Positions 42,334 to 50,364 of a stretch of 64,000 nt of DNA are shown in pieces. Position 1 is the first letter of the stretch. Each line of letters begins with the position of its first letter. This stretch comes from Streptomyces sp. NBC_00461 (GTDB taxonomy: Bacteria; Actinomycetota; Actinomycetes; Streptomycetales; Streptomycetaceae): contig NZ_CP107902.1 of the NCBI RefSeq assembly GCF_036013935.1, positions 620,001 through 684,000 of the forward strand. The letters run 5' to 3'. The notes under the pieces were generated by a model. It was not told the DNA's origin and made no database searches. It saw nothing but the letters and a program-made list of their open reading frames with translations. The position numbers were made by a program, and so were the translations under genes.

Positions 42334-43110
42334 GTGTCGTCGCAGAAGTCCAAGCTGCATCGCAGGAGATGGCTGACCGGTCTGGCCGGCGCCGCCACGC
42401 TCGTCATCGCCTTCCCCGCCGCCGCCTTCGCCGCCCCGCCCCAAGCGCTGCCCGCGGCCGCGGACGCCGCGGAGTTCACGTACCAGCCGGCTTTCGACTA
42501 CGACACGGACGGCTGCTACTCCAGCCCCGCCATAGGCCCCGACGGCACGATCAACGGCGGCCTCAAGCCGACCGGCGCCCTCAACGGGCAGTGCCATGAC
42601 GCCTCCGACCTCGACAACACCAACAGCTACTCGCGCTACAAGTGCAACAACGGCTGGTGCGCGTACATGTACGGCCTGTACTTCGAGAAGGACCAGGCCC
42701 TCGCCGGCAGCAGCATCGGCGGGCACCGGAACGACTGGGAGCACGTGGTGATCTGGGTGCAGGACAACCAGATCAAGTACGTCTCGACGTCCAACCACGG
42801 CTCGTTCACGGTGCATGCGGCCTCCGAGGTCCGTTTCGACGGCTCGCACGCGAAGATCGTCTACCACAAGGACGGCATCAGAACGCACTGCTTCCGGCTG
42901 GCGAACACGAACGACGAGCCGCCGGAGAACGACAAGCACACCTGGCAGTATCCGCCGCTGGTCGGCTGGGACGGCTACCCCGCGGGCCTGCGCGACAAGC
43001 TGAGCACCTACGACTTCGGGAGCGCCAACTTCGGTCTGAAGGACAGCAACTTCGCCGCACATCTCTCGTCGGCGAAGCCGTCCGGAATCGCGTTCGATCC
43101 CAGCGCCTGA
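42334..43110 (+). CDS. Secreted NPP1/necrosis-inducing (NLP) family protein
   Basis: A 258-residue exported protein of the Nep1-like (NLP) family, known as plant cytolysins or immunogenic patterns. A signal peptide with basic KLHRRRW start and hydrophobic core covers 1-34 (AFAAPP). The family heptapeptide, usually GHRHDWE, reads GHRNDWE (130-136), so the second His is replaced by Asn. Cysteines 61, 87, 104 and 109 could form disulfides. GTG 42334 has AGGAGG upstream. Whether it is cytotoxic is uncertain because the heptapeptide helps bind the metal needed for membrane damage. Confidence 0.88.
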   Translation: MSSQKSKLHRRRWLTGLAGAATLVIAFPAAAFAAPPQALPAAADAAEFTYQPAFDYDTDGCYSSPAIGPDGTINGGLKPTGALNGQCHDASDLDNTNSYSRYKCNNGWCAYMYGLYFEKDQALAGSSIGGHRNDWEHVVIWVQDNQIKYVSTSNHGSFTVHAASEVRFDGSHAKIVYHKDGIRTHCFRLANTNDEPPENDKHTWQYPPLVGWDGYPAGLRDKLSTYDFGSANFGLKDSNFAAHLSSAKPSGIAFDPSA

Positions 43111-43188
43111 TCGCGCCACCCTTCACGGGCCCGCTCGTTCCACAGCACCCGGGGTCAGACTGGCTCCGGGAGCCAGGAAGGGTGGATC

Positions 43189-44741
43189 ATGCCGGGCGAA
43201 AGACGGACCGGACGTGGGCGGCTGCCACGGCGGGGCTTTCTGGCCGCGGTGGCGGCCCTCGGCACGGCGAGTGCGGGCGCCACGGCCCAAGGGAACGGGT
43301 ACACCATGCCCACTCTCCGCTTCGCCGACCCCGCGACCAGGAGCAGGCTCGGCGACCTCTACACGCGAGCGCTGACGGCTCTGGCCGACCGTCACACCAT
43401 CCACGCCGACCCGACGGTGTACGACAGGGCGGGGCTGCTCGCCCACCCGCCCGGGACGTTCGTACGGGCCGGTGGCGGCTACCCCTCACCTCAGCGGTGG
43501 ACGCGGGACGCGGCCGTCAACGCGTGGAACGGCGCGAGCCTGCTGGCGCCGGCCGTCGGCCGCAACTCTTGTCGGTCGTCGACCGCGGCCCGCACGGGCT
43601 CGTCGTGCAGCAGGACGATCAGTGGTGGGACCAGGTCGTGTGGATCCCGGCCGCCTTGCACCACTACCGCGTCACGGGCGACCGGGACTTCCTCGGCCGC
43701 GCCTTCGAGACCTCCTTCAACACCCTCGCCGCCCGCAGGGCCCGCGACTTCGACGCCGCGTACGGCCTGTTCCGGGGGCCCGGCTTCATGAACGACGGCA
43801 TCTCCGGCTACCCCGGTCCACCCGCCGCACCGGGCGTGCGCTCGTCCTTCGTCCTCGACCATCCCGGCACGGAAGCCCTCATGTGCCTGTCGACGAACTG
43901 CCTTTACCACGGAGCCCAGTTGGCACTGGCGAGCATGGCCGAGTCCCTCGGCGAGCCGCAGCGGGCCGCGTCCCTGCGGTCCGACGCGGCACGTCTGCGG
44001 GCCGCGGTCGACCGGCGTCTGTGGCGCGAGGAGGCCGGGACGTACGCCTACTTCGTCCGGGCCGACGGTCACGTCGACACCTCCCAGGAGGGCGCCGGCC
44101 TCGCCCTCGCCGTCCTGTGCGGCGTCGCCGACCGCACCCGGGCGGGCCTGATCCTCGACACCGCCCACTGGCAGCCCCACGGCATCGTGAACGTCTGGCC
44201 GCATTTCCCCCGCTTCGACGACCGCAGACCCGGGCGGCACAACGTCATGGTGTGGCCGATGGTCCACGGCCTGTACGGCAACGCCGCCGCCGACGCGGGC
44301 CGCACCGATCTCTTCGCCCGCTCCGTGGAGCGGCTCGCCGCACTCGTCACCGGCAGCGGCGGGAACTTCTACGAGCTGTACGACTCGGTGAGCGGCGCCG
44401 TCGACGGCGGCTGGCAGGAGGGCGGCAGCGGGCAGCCCGAACACTTCGTCTCCCAGCCCGACCAGGCCTGGTCGGTGACGGCGTATCTACGGATGGTCCA
44501 CGAGGGGCTATTCGGGCTGGCCTTCGCCGAGGACAGGCTGCGGCTGCGACCGTGCCTCCCGCCGCAGTGGGGTGCGGTGAGCCTGCAGGGGCTGCGCTAC
44601 CGGGGCATGACGCTCGACGTCGCCGTGAGCGGGGGCGGCAGCCGGGTGCGGTCGTGCACGATCGACGGGCGAGCGGCCGAACCCGTCCTGCCCGGTGACG
44701 CGACCGGTCACCACACGGTGGACGTGGTCCTCGGCGGGTAG
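43189..44741 (+). pseudogene. Secreted six-hairpin-type glycosidase, frameshifted
   Basis: Two overlapping frames encode one protein of about 517 residues. Frame one starts at ATG 43189 with a Tat-like signal (RRGFLAAVAALGTASAG) and runs through YPSPQRWTRDAAVNAWNGAS to about 43565. From there homology continues in the next frame (LLSVVDRGPHGLVVQQDDQW, WIPAALHHYRVTGDRDFLGR and VWPMVHGLYGNAAADAGRTD) to the stop at 44741. The net change is one lost base (or two gained) near 43563-43568. The (alpha/alpha)6 toroid resembles GH63-like glycosidases. Either a pseudogene or a sequencing error. Confidence 0.75.
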
Positions 44742-44836
44742 CTCGACGACGTCCGCCGGCCCGCGTTCTCGCAGCCTCGTGAACCGGCGCGCGTCCTGCG
44801 TGAGTCGGCGGTCGCACCCTGCCTCTTCACCCGACC

Positions 44837-44848
44837 TACCGGCCGGTA
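44837..44848. promoter_or_regulatory. Palindromic operator candidate upstream of the lactate monooxygenase operon
   Basis: TACCGGCCGGTA is a perfect 12-bp palindrome 48 bases before the ATG of the alpha-hydroxy-acid oxidase gene. It resembles TetR-type sites (ACCGxCCGGT). No regulator gene is adjacent. Confidence 0.4.
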
Positions 44849-44895
44849 TCGTCGGCGTGCAGCGCGTTCTCCGGGACGAGAGACGGGACCCTTCC

Positions 44896-46065
44896 ATGGC
44901 CAAGCACTGGGCGGACTTCCAGTACGAGATCTATCTCAACGGGATGTCGGGCGCCGTACCCAGGCTGCCCACCGACCTGACCCGGCTGGAGGAGCTGACC
45001 GAGCAGCGCCTCGGGCCCGGACCGGTCGGCTATGTCGCGGGAAGTGCGGGCGACGGCAGCACCGCACGGGCGAACAGGGCGGCACTCGAGCGACGCCGGA
45101 TCGTGCCGCGGATGCTGCGGGACGTGCACGAGCGGGATCTGTCGGTCGAGGTGCTGGGCCGTGCCCTGCCCGCCCCGCTGGCACTGGCGCCCGTCGGCGT
45201 GCTGTCGATCATGCACCCGGACGCTGAACCGGCAGCCGCCCGCGCCGCCGCCGCGCAGGGGGTGCCGTACATCCTGTCCTCGGCGTCCAGTACGCCGATG
45301 GAGCAGGTCGCGGAGGCGATGGGCGATTCGGAGCGCTGGTTCCAGCTGTACTGGGCCAAGGACCGTGAGGTGACGCGGAGTTTCCTGAACCGGGCGAAGG
45401 CGGCCGGGTTCACCGCGCTGGTCGTCACCCTCGACACGCCGTTGCTGGCCTGGCGCCCCCGCGATCTCGACCAGGCCTATCTCCCCTTCCTGCACGGTGT
45501 CGGCACGGCGAACTACTTCTCCGACCCGGCCTTCCAGGCGGGCCTCGCCAAGCCGGTGCACGAGGACCCGAACGCGGCCGTGCTGCATTTCGTCGGCATG
45601 TTCGCCGACCCGGGCAAGACCTGGCCCGACCTGGCGTTCCTGCGGGAGAACTGGGACGGCCCGATCGTTCTCAAGGGCATCCTGCACCCGGACGACGCAC
45701 GGCTCGCCGCCGACGCCGGCATGGACGGTGTGGTCGTCTCCAACCACGGCGGCCGTCAGGTCGCCGGATCCGTCGCGGCCGCCGACGCGCTGCCCCGGGT
45801 GGCCGAGGCGGTCGGAGACCGGCTGACCGTCCTGTTCGACAGCGGCGTGCGCACCGGGGACGACGTCTTCAAGGCCCTCGCGCTCGGCGCGCAGGCGGTG
45901 CTGGTGGGGCGGCCGTACGTGTACGGGCTCGGCCTCGACGGGCAGGCGGGCGTCGAGCACGTGATCCGCTGCCTGCTCGCCGAGTTCGACCTCACGCTCG
46001 CCCTGTCCGGACACGCCGCTCCCGCCACGATCGGGCCCGCCGACCTCATCGAGGAGTCCGCATGA
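44896..46065 (+). CDS. FMN-dependent alpha-hydroxy-acid oxidase (lactate 2-monooxygenase-like)
   Basis: A 389-residue TIM-barrel flavoprotein. FMN/substrate residues are conserved: YVAGSAGDG (46-54), SSASSTPMEQVAEA (128-141), QLYWAKDREV (150-159), LKG with Lys260, and the catalytic SNHGGRQV (282-289, His284 and Arg287). SGVRTGDDVFKALALGAQAV binds the phosphate. The insertion (about 185-240) and length match lactate 2-monooxygenase more than lactate dehydrogenase. It oxidises L-2-hydroxy acids to the keto acid or decarboxylated acid. The stop overlaps the next start by four bases (ATGA). Confidence 0.88.
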   Translation: MAKHWADFQYEIYLNGMSGAVPRLPTDLTRLEELTEQRLGPGPVGYVAGSAGDGSTARANRAALERRRIVPRMLRDVHERDLSVEVLGRALPAPLALAPVGVLSIMHPDAEPAAARAAAAQGVPYILSSASSTPMEQVAEAMGDSERWFQLYWAKDREVTRSFLNRAKAAGFTALVVTLDTPLLAWRPRDLDQAYLPFLHGVGTANYFSDPAFQAGLAKPVHEDPNAAVLHFVGMFADPGKTWPDLAFLRENWDGPIVLKGILHPDDARLAADAGMDGVVVSNHGGRQVAGSVAAADALPRVAEAVGDRLTVLFDSGVRTGDDVFKALALGAQAVLVGRPYVYGLGLDGQAGVEHVIRCLLAEFDLTLALSGHAAPATIGPADLIEESA

Positions 46066-47042
46066 CCACTACCCCGAAGAACGTTCTCGCCGTCGTCGCC
46101 CCGCACGTCGGCGGCCGTGCCGCCGGTGCCGGACTCGCCACCCTCTTTCCCGGCGAGGCGAACGTCATCGTCGTCGAGGCGACCGACGAGGACCCGGCCG
46201 CCCTGCACACGGCGCATGTGATCATCACCGCACTGTCCCCGGTGACGGCCGAACACCTGGCCTCCGCACCGGACTTGGAGCTGGTGCAGTGCGCGAGCCA
46301 CGGCTTCGACTACGTCGACGTGGAGGCCGCCCGGGCCCAGGACGTACCCGTGTGCAACATCGGCTCCAGCGGCGCCGAGTCGCAGAACGTGGCCGAGCAG
46401 ACCTTCGCCCTCATGCTCGCGCTCGCCAAGCAGCTGATCCCGGCGCACTCCGCGCTCGTCGAGGCCGACTGGGCGCTGCCCCGGCTGCAGCGCTCGCTCA
46501 CCGAGCTGTCCGGCAAGACGCTCGGCATCGTCGGGCTCGGGCACATCGGGCAGGAAGTCGCCCGCCGCGCGGTCGCGTTCGACATGAGCATCGTGTACGC
46601 CGGCCGCCGCAGGCTGCCCGAGGAGACGGAGGCCCGGCTAGGCGGGGCCCGCCACGTCCCGCTCGACGAACTGCTGCGCACGGCCGACTACGTCTCGCTG
46701 CACGCCCCGCTGACCACCGGGACACGGCATCTGCTCGACGCCGGGCGGCTCGCGCTCCTCAAGCCGACGGCGTTCGTGATCAACACGGCGCGTGGCGCCC
46801 TCATCGACCAGGACGCCCTCGCGGACGCGCTGGAGAAGGGCGCCCTGGCCGGGGCGGGCATCGACGTCTTCGACCCCGAACCGCCCACCCAGGCCCTGCG
46901 TCTGCTCAGGTCCCCGGGCGTGGTGCTCTCGCCGCACGTCGGCGGGGTGACCCGCGAAACGCTGGTCCGCATCGCGCTGGCCGCCGTGCAGAACGTGGCC
47001 GGCTTCCTGGCCGGCGGGCAGCCGAAGGACGTCGTGGGCTGA
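46062..47042 (+). CDS. D-isomer-specific 2-hydroxyacid dehydrogenase
   Basis: A 326-residue NAD(P)-dependent enzyme that interconverts D-2-hydroxy and 2-keto acids. The Rossmann loop GLGHIG is at 158-163; the catalytic set is Arg244 (NTARGALID), Glu273 (DPEPP) and His292 (SPHVGG). Coupled by overlap to the flavin oxidase gene, it probably reduces or oxidises the opposite isomer of the same acid, giving a two-enzyme route for racemic hydroxy acids. Convergent with the ricin-domain gene, six bases away. Confidence 0.9.
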   Translation: MTTTPKNVLAVVAPHVGGRAAGAGLATLFPGEANVIVVEATDEDPAALHTAHVIITALSPVTAEHLASAPDLELVQCASHGFDYVDVEAARAQDVPVCNIGSSGAESQNVAEQTFALMLALAKQLIPAHSALVEADWALPRLQRSLTELSGKTLGIVGLGHIGQEVARRAVAFDMSIVYAGRRRLPEETEARLGGARHVPLDELLRTADYVSLHAPLTTGTRHLLDAGRLALLKPTAFVINTARGALIDQDALADALEKGALAGAGIDVFDPEPPTQALRLLRSPGVVLSPHVGGVTRETLVRIALAAVQNVAGFLAGGQPKDVVG

Positions 47043-47048
47043 CCCCGG

Positions 47049-48659
47049 TCACATGGTCCGCTCCGACAGTCGCGCGGCGCGCACCACGGGGCTGTCGGTG
47101 CCCGTGATCGACAACGAGCCCTCGTCGGCCGACGCCGTCGGATCTGCCAGCCAGCGCTGCGCCGAGGAACCCTCGCGGGCCTTGACGACGATGTCCGCAC
47201 CCGGGTCCTCGGCGGTGGCGGTGAGGGCGAGCTGCTTGTCCCAGCGGGGCAGCAACTCCCCCTGCGCGGTGAGGTCGTAGCGCATGTCGTCGCCCCGCTT
47301 GTCCTTCTCGGCGGCGCACTTGCCGAGGACGACCACGCCGGCGTCCACATGCGAGTCCAGGCACAGGCCGGAGTCCGCCACGCTGCGCACCAGCCCGTTG
47401 CTCTCGTACGACCACTGCTGGGTGCGTGCGTCCGAGCATGCCGCCAGCTCGGTCCCGGCCCCGTCCTTCACCGCGCCCCTGATGTCGAGGCACAGGTCCG
47501 CGCCGGCGTTGCGCAGCCTGGACTGGCCCGGCGCCGTGGGGAGGTGGGCGGTTCCGGGTGACGACTGGGAGCCGACGCCCGGCGTGGTCCCGCCGTTCGC
47601 GCCGTTGGAGGCGGCCGGGTCGACGCCGTCGTCGTGCGAGAACAGTCCGGCCGCGAACACGGTCGCGAGCAACCCGGCGGAGGCGACGCCCACTCCGGTC
47701 AGCAGGGCCCGCGAGTTCCGTGGCGCCCCGGGAGACCTGCGGCCCGGCAGCGGGATACGGGGCATGATGCGCGGGCGTCCGCCGCCGTGCCGTGCGGACG
47801 AGCTGCGCGTGCGCTCCGGCTGCTGTGTGCGGCCGGGTCGGGTGTCGAGGTAGCGGAGGGCACCCCAGCCGAGCACCGATTCGGCCAGGAGTACGCCCAA
47901 CCCGCCCTCGAAATGGCTCAGTTGCTCAGCGGCGAAACGGCAGTAGGGGCACTGGGCCAGATGTTGCTGGACATCCGGCAGCAGGGTCCCACCCCGGCGA
48001 ATCGGAACGTCGAGGAGGCGGTTGTAGAACCGGCAATCCTTGCTCGGCGCGAGTTCCCGATGGGCATGTACACAACCTTCGCGGAACTTTTCACGCGCCT
48101 GTTCGAGTGCCGCCGACGCGGTGTCGGTATCCATGCCGAGCAGGCCGGCGGGTATGGAAATGGGCTCCGCCTCGACCTCGGTGTGCCAGAGCAAACACCG
48201 GGAAAGTCCGGGAAGGGCGTGGAATGAACGCTCGGCCAGCTTGCGATTCTCGGGCGTCATGGACTTCGCCGTACGCATACCGCGCCCGCCGGCCGGTTTC
48301 ATCAGCTCCGGCAGAACGTCGGATATCCGGTCCTCGGCGGACCACACACGGACCGTCTCCCTGACGGCCACCAGGAGCCGGGGGCGCACCGCGAGCGCGG
48401 CCTCGCCCAACGCCAACCGGTCGAGGACCTGGTGAAAGGTGGCCGCGGTCACCATGGAGGCGACATCGGTTTGGGAGGCGAGGCAGATGTCCGCGTAATC
48501 GCGGGCGGGCTGCCAGTGCCGCGCCATGAGCAGCGCGACGGATTGGGCGACCTCACCGTCGGGACGGCCCCTGAGCCGGGTGGCGAGGTTCTCGTCGGAT
48601 TCTCCGGGAACCCTGCCGGGCGGCGGGTAAGGGGGTCGAGGTGGGTGGGGGGTGGGCAC
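47049..48659 (-). CDS. Sigma-like/zinc/TM/ricin-lectin fusion protein
   Basis: A 536-residue protein with an unusual order of parts. Residues 21-105 (SDENLATRLRGRPDGEVAQS, then LLMARHWQPARDYADICLAS) resemble sigma-70 region 2. Residues 140-200 (SFHALPGLSRCLLWHTEVEA, then EPISIPAGLLGMDTDTASAA) resemble region 4. His233, Cys237 and Cys240 give an H-x3-C-x2-C motif like zinc anti-sigma factors. One transmembrane helix spans 318-340, placing the ricin B domain (381-503, Q-Q-W and Q-R-W repeats) outside. GTG 48659 has GGAAGG ahead. It could be a membrane-tethered glycan-responsive regulator. Sigma activity is not shown, and the family is uncharacterised as far as I know. Confidence 0.75.
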   Translation of the reverse strand: MPTPHPPRPPYPPPGRVPGESDENLATRLRGRPDGEVAQSVALLMARHWQPARDYADICLASQTDVASMVTAATFHQVLDRLALGEAALAVRPRLLVAVRETVRVWSAEDRISDVLPELMKPAGGRGMRTAKSMTPENRKLAERSFHALPGLSRCLLWHTEVEAEPISIPAGLLGMDTDTASAALEQAREKFREGCVHAHRELAPSKDCRFYNRLLDVPIRRGGTLLPDVQQHLAQCPYCRFAAEQLSHFEGGLGVLLAESVLGWGALRYLDTRPGRTQQPERTRSSSARHGGGRPRIMPRIPLPGRRSPGAPRNSRALLTGVGVASAGLLATVFAAGLFSHDDGVDPAASNGANGGTTPGVGSQSSPGTAHLPTAPGQSRLRNAGADLCLDIRGAVKDGAGTELAACSDARTQQWSYESNGLVRSVADSGLCLDSHVDAGVVVLGKCAAEKDKRGDDMRYDLTAQGELLPRWDKQLALTATAEDPGADIVVKAREGSSAQRWLADPTASADEGSLSITGTDSPVVRAARLSERTM

Positions 48660-49025
48660 TGAGCGGATTCCTTCCCACGCGCATGGGCCATACAGGGGGC
48701 GTGAATTCAGGTATGTCCATTCGACCCGGTTCGGATAGGCCGATCGACACCCGGCCATTACACCTCCCGCACGGGTAGTTCACTCTTGCACAACTTACTC
48801 ACGACCAACAAGGCACTCAGGCAACGTCCGCCTCTTTGAAAGTTGGTCAGAAGCGGCGACAACTCGTCTCACCCGCATGACCTTTCGTCATTCCATGCGC
48901 CCCGTGTGAAAGAGGCGCACGCGCCGGAGCGTCACGCACGCTCCCGGCGCGCACCACCCCGTAGTGCACTGGGTACGGCCCTTCTCGGAGGCCCTGCGCA
49001 GGATGGCGGCTCTCCTGCGCCGCAC
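48660..49025. other. Promoter region of the ricin-sigma gene and TA downstream region, no gene seen
   Basis: No credible coding frame. The stretch 48760-48850 is AT-richer and probably carries the promoter of the minus-strand ricin-sigma gene. A GCATG/CATGC inverted pair near 48880-48900 is weak. Confidence 0.4.
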
Positions 49026-49066
49026 GGGCCGCCGACCTTGTTCCTCCCGCCCTCGGTCGGCGGCCC
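49026..49066 (-). terminator. Terminator of the toxin-antitoxin operon
   Basis: Perfect 12-bp arms GGGCCGCCGACC (49026-49037) and GGTCGGCGGCCC (49055-49066), 20 bases after the toxin stop on the minus strand. Confidence 0.75.
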
Positions 49067-49086
49067 CGGGGGCGGGTCGATGGCTC

Positions 49087-49464
49087 TCAGATCTGCCAGG
49101 AGCGCAGCCGGTCGGCCGCGCCGTAGACATCGGCCTTGTTGGACATCAGATCGCGGGCGAGGTCGACGAGGGCGCCGTAGGGCGGGTCGATGCCGACGCC
49201 GCTGACGAACATGTACGCCACGGCCGTCGCGCAGGCGAAGCGCGCGTTCGCAGCAGGCAGGGGCCTGAGCAGGGCGAGGGTGTGCAGCAGGGCGGCGGCT
49301 CGCCAGGCCGGGTCGGAGTCCACGCCCAGGCGCGGCGGGTCGACGCGGTGGCGGGCGACGGCGGCGACCAGCGCGGAGAAGTCGTTGACGGTGGGCTGGT
49401 CCGGCAGGACCTCTTCGTGGCGCTGCAGCAGCCAGGGCACGTCGATGTGGATGACGGGTGCCAT
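49087..49464 (-). CDS. Fic/Doc-like toxin with degenerate active-site loop
   Basis: A 125-residue protein at the toxin position of a two-gene TA operon. Its helices follow the Doc layout (VIHIDVPWLLQRHEEVLPDQ, then DFSALVAAVARHRVDPPRLG and AALLHTLALLRPLPAANARF, then ACATAVAYMFVSGVGIDPPY). The Fic catalytic motif HPFx(D/A)GN is not present; the same place reads RPLPAANARF, keeping only N and R. It may therefore not transfer AMP or phosphate, or may use altered chemistry. It starts three bases after the antitoxin stop. Confidence 0.7.
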   Translation of the reverse strand: MAPVIHIDVPWLLQRHEEVLPDQPTVNDFSALVAAVARHRVDPPRLGVDSDPAWRAAALLHTLALLRPLPAANARFACATAVAYMFVSGVGIDPPYGALVDLARDLMSNKADVYGAADRLRSWQI

Positions 49465-49467
49465 CGG

Positions 49468-49713
49468 TCAGGCGACCCGCCCCTCGCTCGTGTGGGCCGG
49501 TTCGTCGTCGGGGAAGGCGGCCGCGAACTCGTCGGCGTGGGACGCGAAGAAGCGGCGGAAGGCTTCCGCGCCCTCCTGCAGCGCACGGTGCCGGGCTATG
49601 TCCGCCGCGGCGGCCTCGCGCACGAGTGCTTTCATCGACGTACCGCGCTCCTTGGCGATCTGCCGCAGGTCCTCAAGTTCGCGGTCGCTGAACTCGACAT
49701 TCAGGGCTGGCAT
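49468..49713 (-). CDS. Ribbon-helix-helix antitoxin
   Basis: An 81-residue antitoxin. The N-terminal RHH fold (MPALNVEFSDRELEDLRQIA, then KERGTSMKALVREAAAADIA) should bind the operon promoter as a dimer. The C-terminal part (RFFASHADEFAAAFPDDEPA) is acidic and probably wraps the toxin. The gene is first in the operon, 3 bases before the toxin gene, the usual order. The TTACTCGTAA palindrome at 49737-49746, just upstream, could be its operator. Confidence 0.8.
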   Translation of the reverse strand: MPALNVEFSDRELEDLRQIAKERGTSMKALVREAAAADIARHRALQEGAEAFRRFFASHADEFAAAFPDDEPAHTSEGRVA

Positions 49714-49858
49714 GCCTTCACGGTACCGCTGGGGTACTTACTCGTAAATATGTGCAGGTCACAGCGCCTCGGGGCCGGTACCTTCCAAGCCCGAACCGGC
49801 TGAGGACCAGGTCCGATTCCCGCCGGTGACGGGCTGCGCCGCGCAGCAGACTTGAGCC

Positions 49859-50350
49859 ATGACGACGTACACGAAGATCGACAGCCCTGTGGGGGAACTC
49901 CTTCTGGTGGGCGAGGGGACGACGCTCACCTCGCTGTCCGTGCCGGCGCAGCGCAACGCCCCCGTCGTGCGTGCCGACTGGCGGCGCGACGACGAGGCGT
50001 TCGGCGAGGCCGCCCGGCAGCTCTCCGCCTACTTCGAGGGCCGGCTCATCCGCTTCGACCTGAGCCTCGCCCCTGAGGGGACCGAGTTCCAGCAGCGCGT
50101 GTGGCGGGCGCTCGACGAGATCCCGTACGGCACCACGACGACGTACGGGGCACTCGCCTCGCTGCTGGACGTGCCGCGGGCCGAGATCCGGGCCGTGGGT
50201 GCCGCGATCGGGGCGAACCCTCTGCTGGTCGTCCGCCCCTGCCACCGGGTGATCGGCGCCGACGGTTCGATGCGCGGGTACGCGGGCGGTGTCGAGCGCA
50301 AGGTGCGTCTGCTCACGCACGAGGGTGCACTGCAGCAGATGCTGGTGTGA
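49859..50350 (+). CDS. ogt: Methylated-DNA--protein-cysteine methyltransferase
   Basis: A 163-residue suicide repair protein that removes O6-alkyl groups from guanine. The acceptor is Cys128 in the PCHRV motif (127-131). The DNA-binding HTH region (EFQQRVWRALDEIPYGTTTT, then YGALASLLDVPRAEIRAVGA) includes the conserved Tyr and Arg finger. GCAxGxNPLLVVRPCHRV spacing is standard. It lacks the Ada N-terminal metal domain, so it is the Ogt type. The oxygenase gene follows at 14 bases, probably in the same operon. Confidence 0.93.
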   Translation: MTTYTKIDSPVGELLLVGEGTTLTSLSVPAQRNAPVVRADWRRDDEAFGEAARQLSAYFEGRLIRFDLSLAPEGTEFQQRVWRALDEIPYGTTTTYGALASLLDVPRAEIRAVGAAIGANPLLVVRPCHRVIGADGSMRGYAGGVERKVRLLTHEGALQQMLV

Positions 50351-50364
50351 GGGGAGGAGACGGC

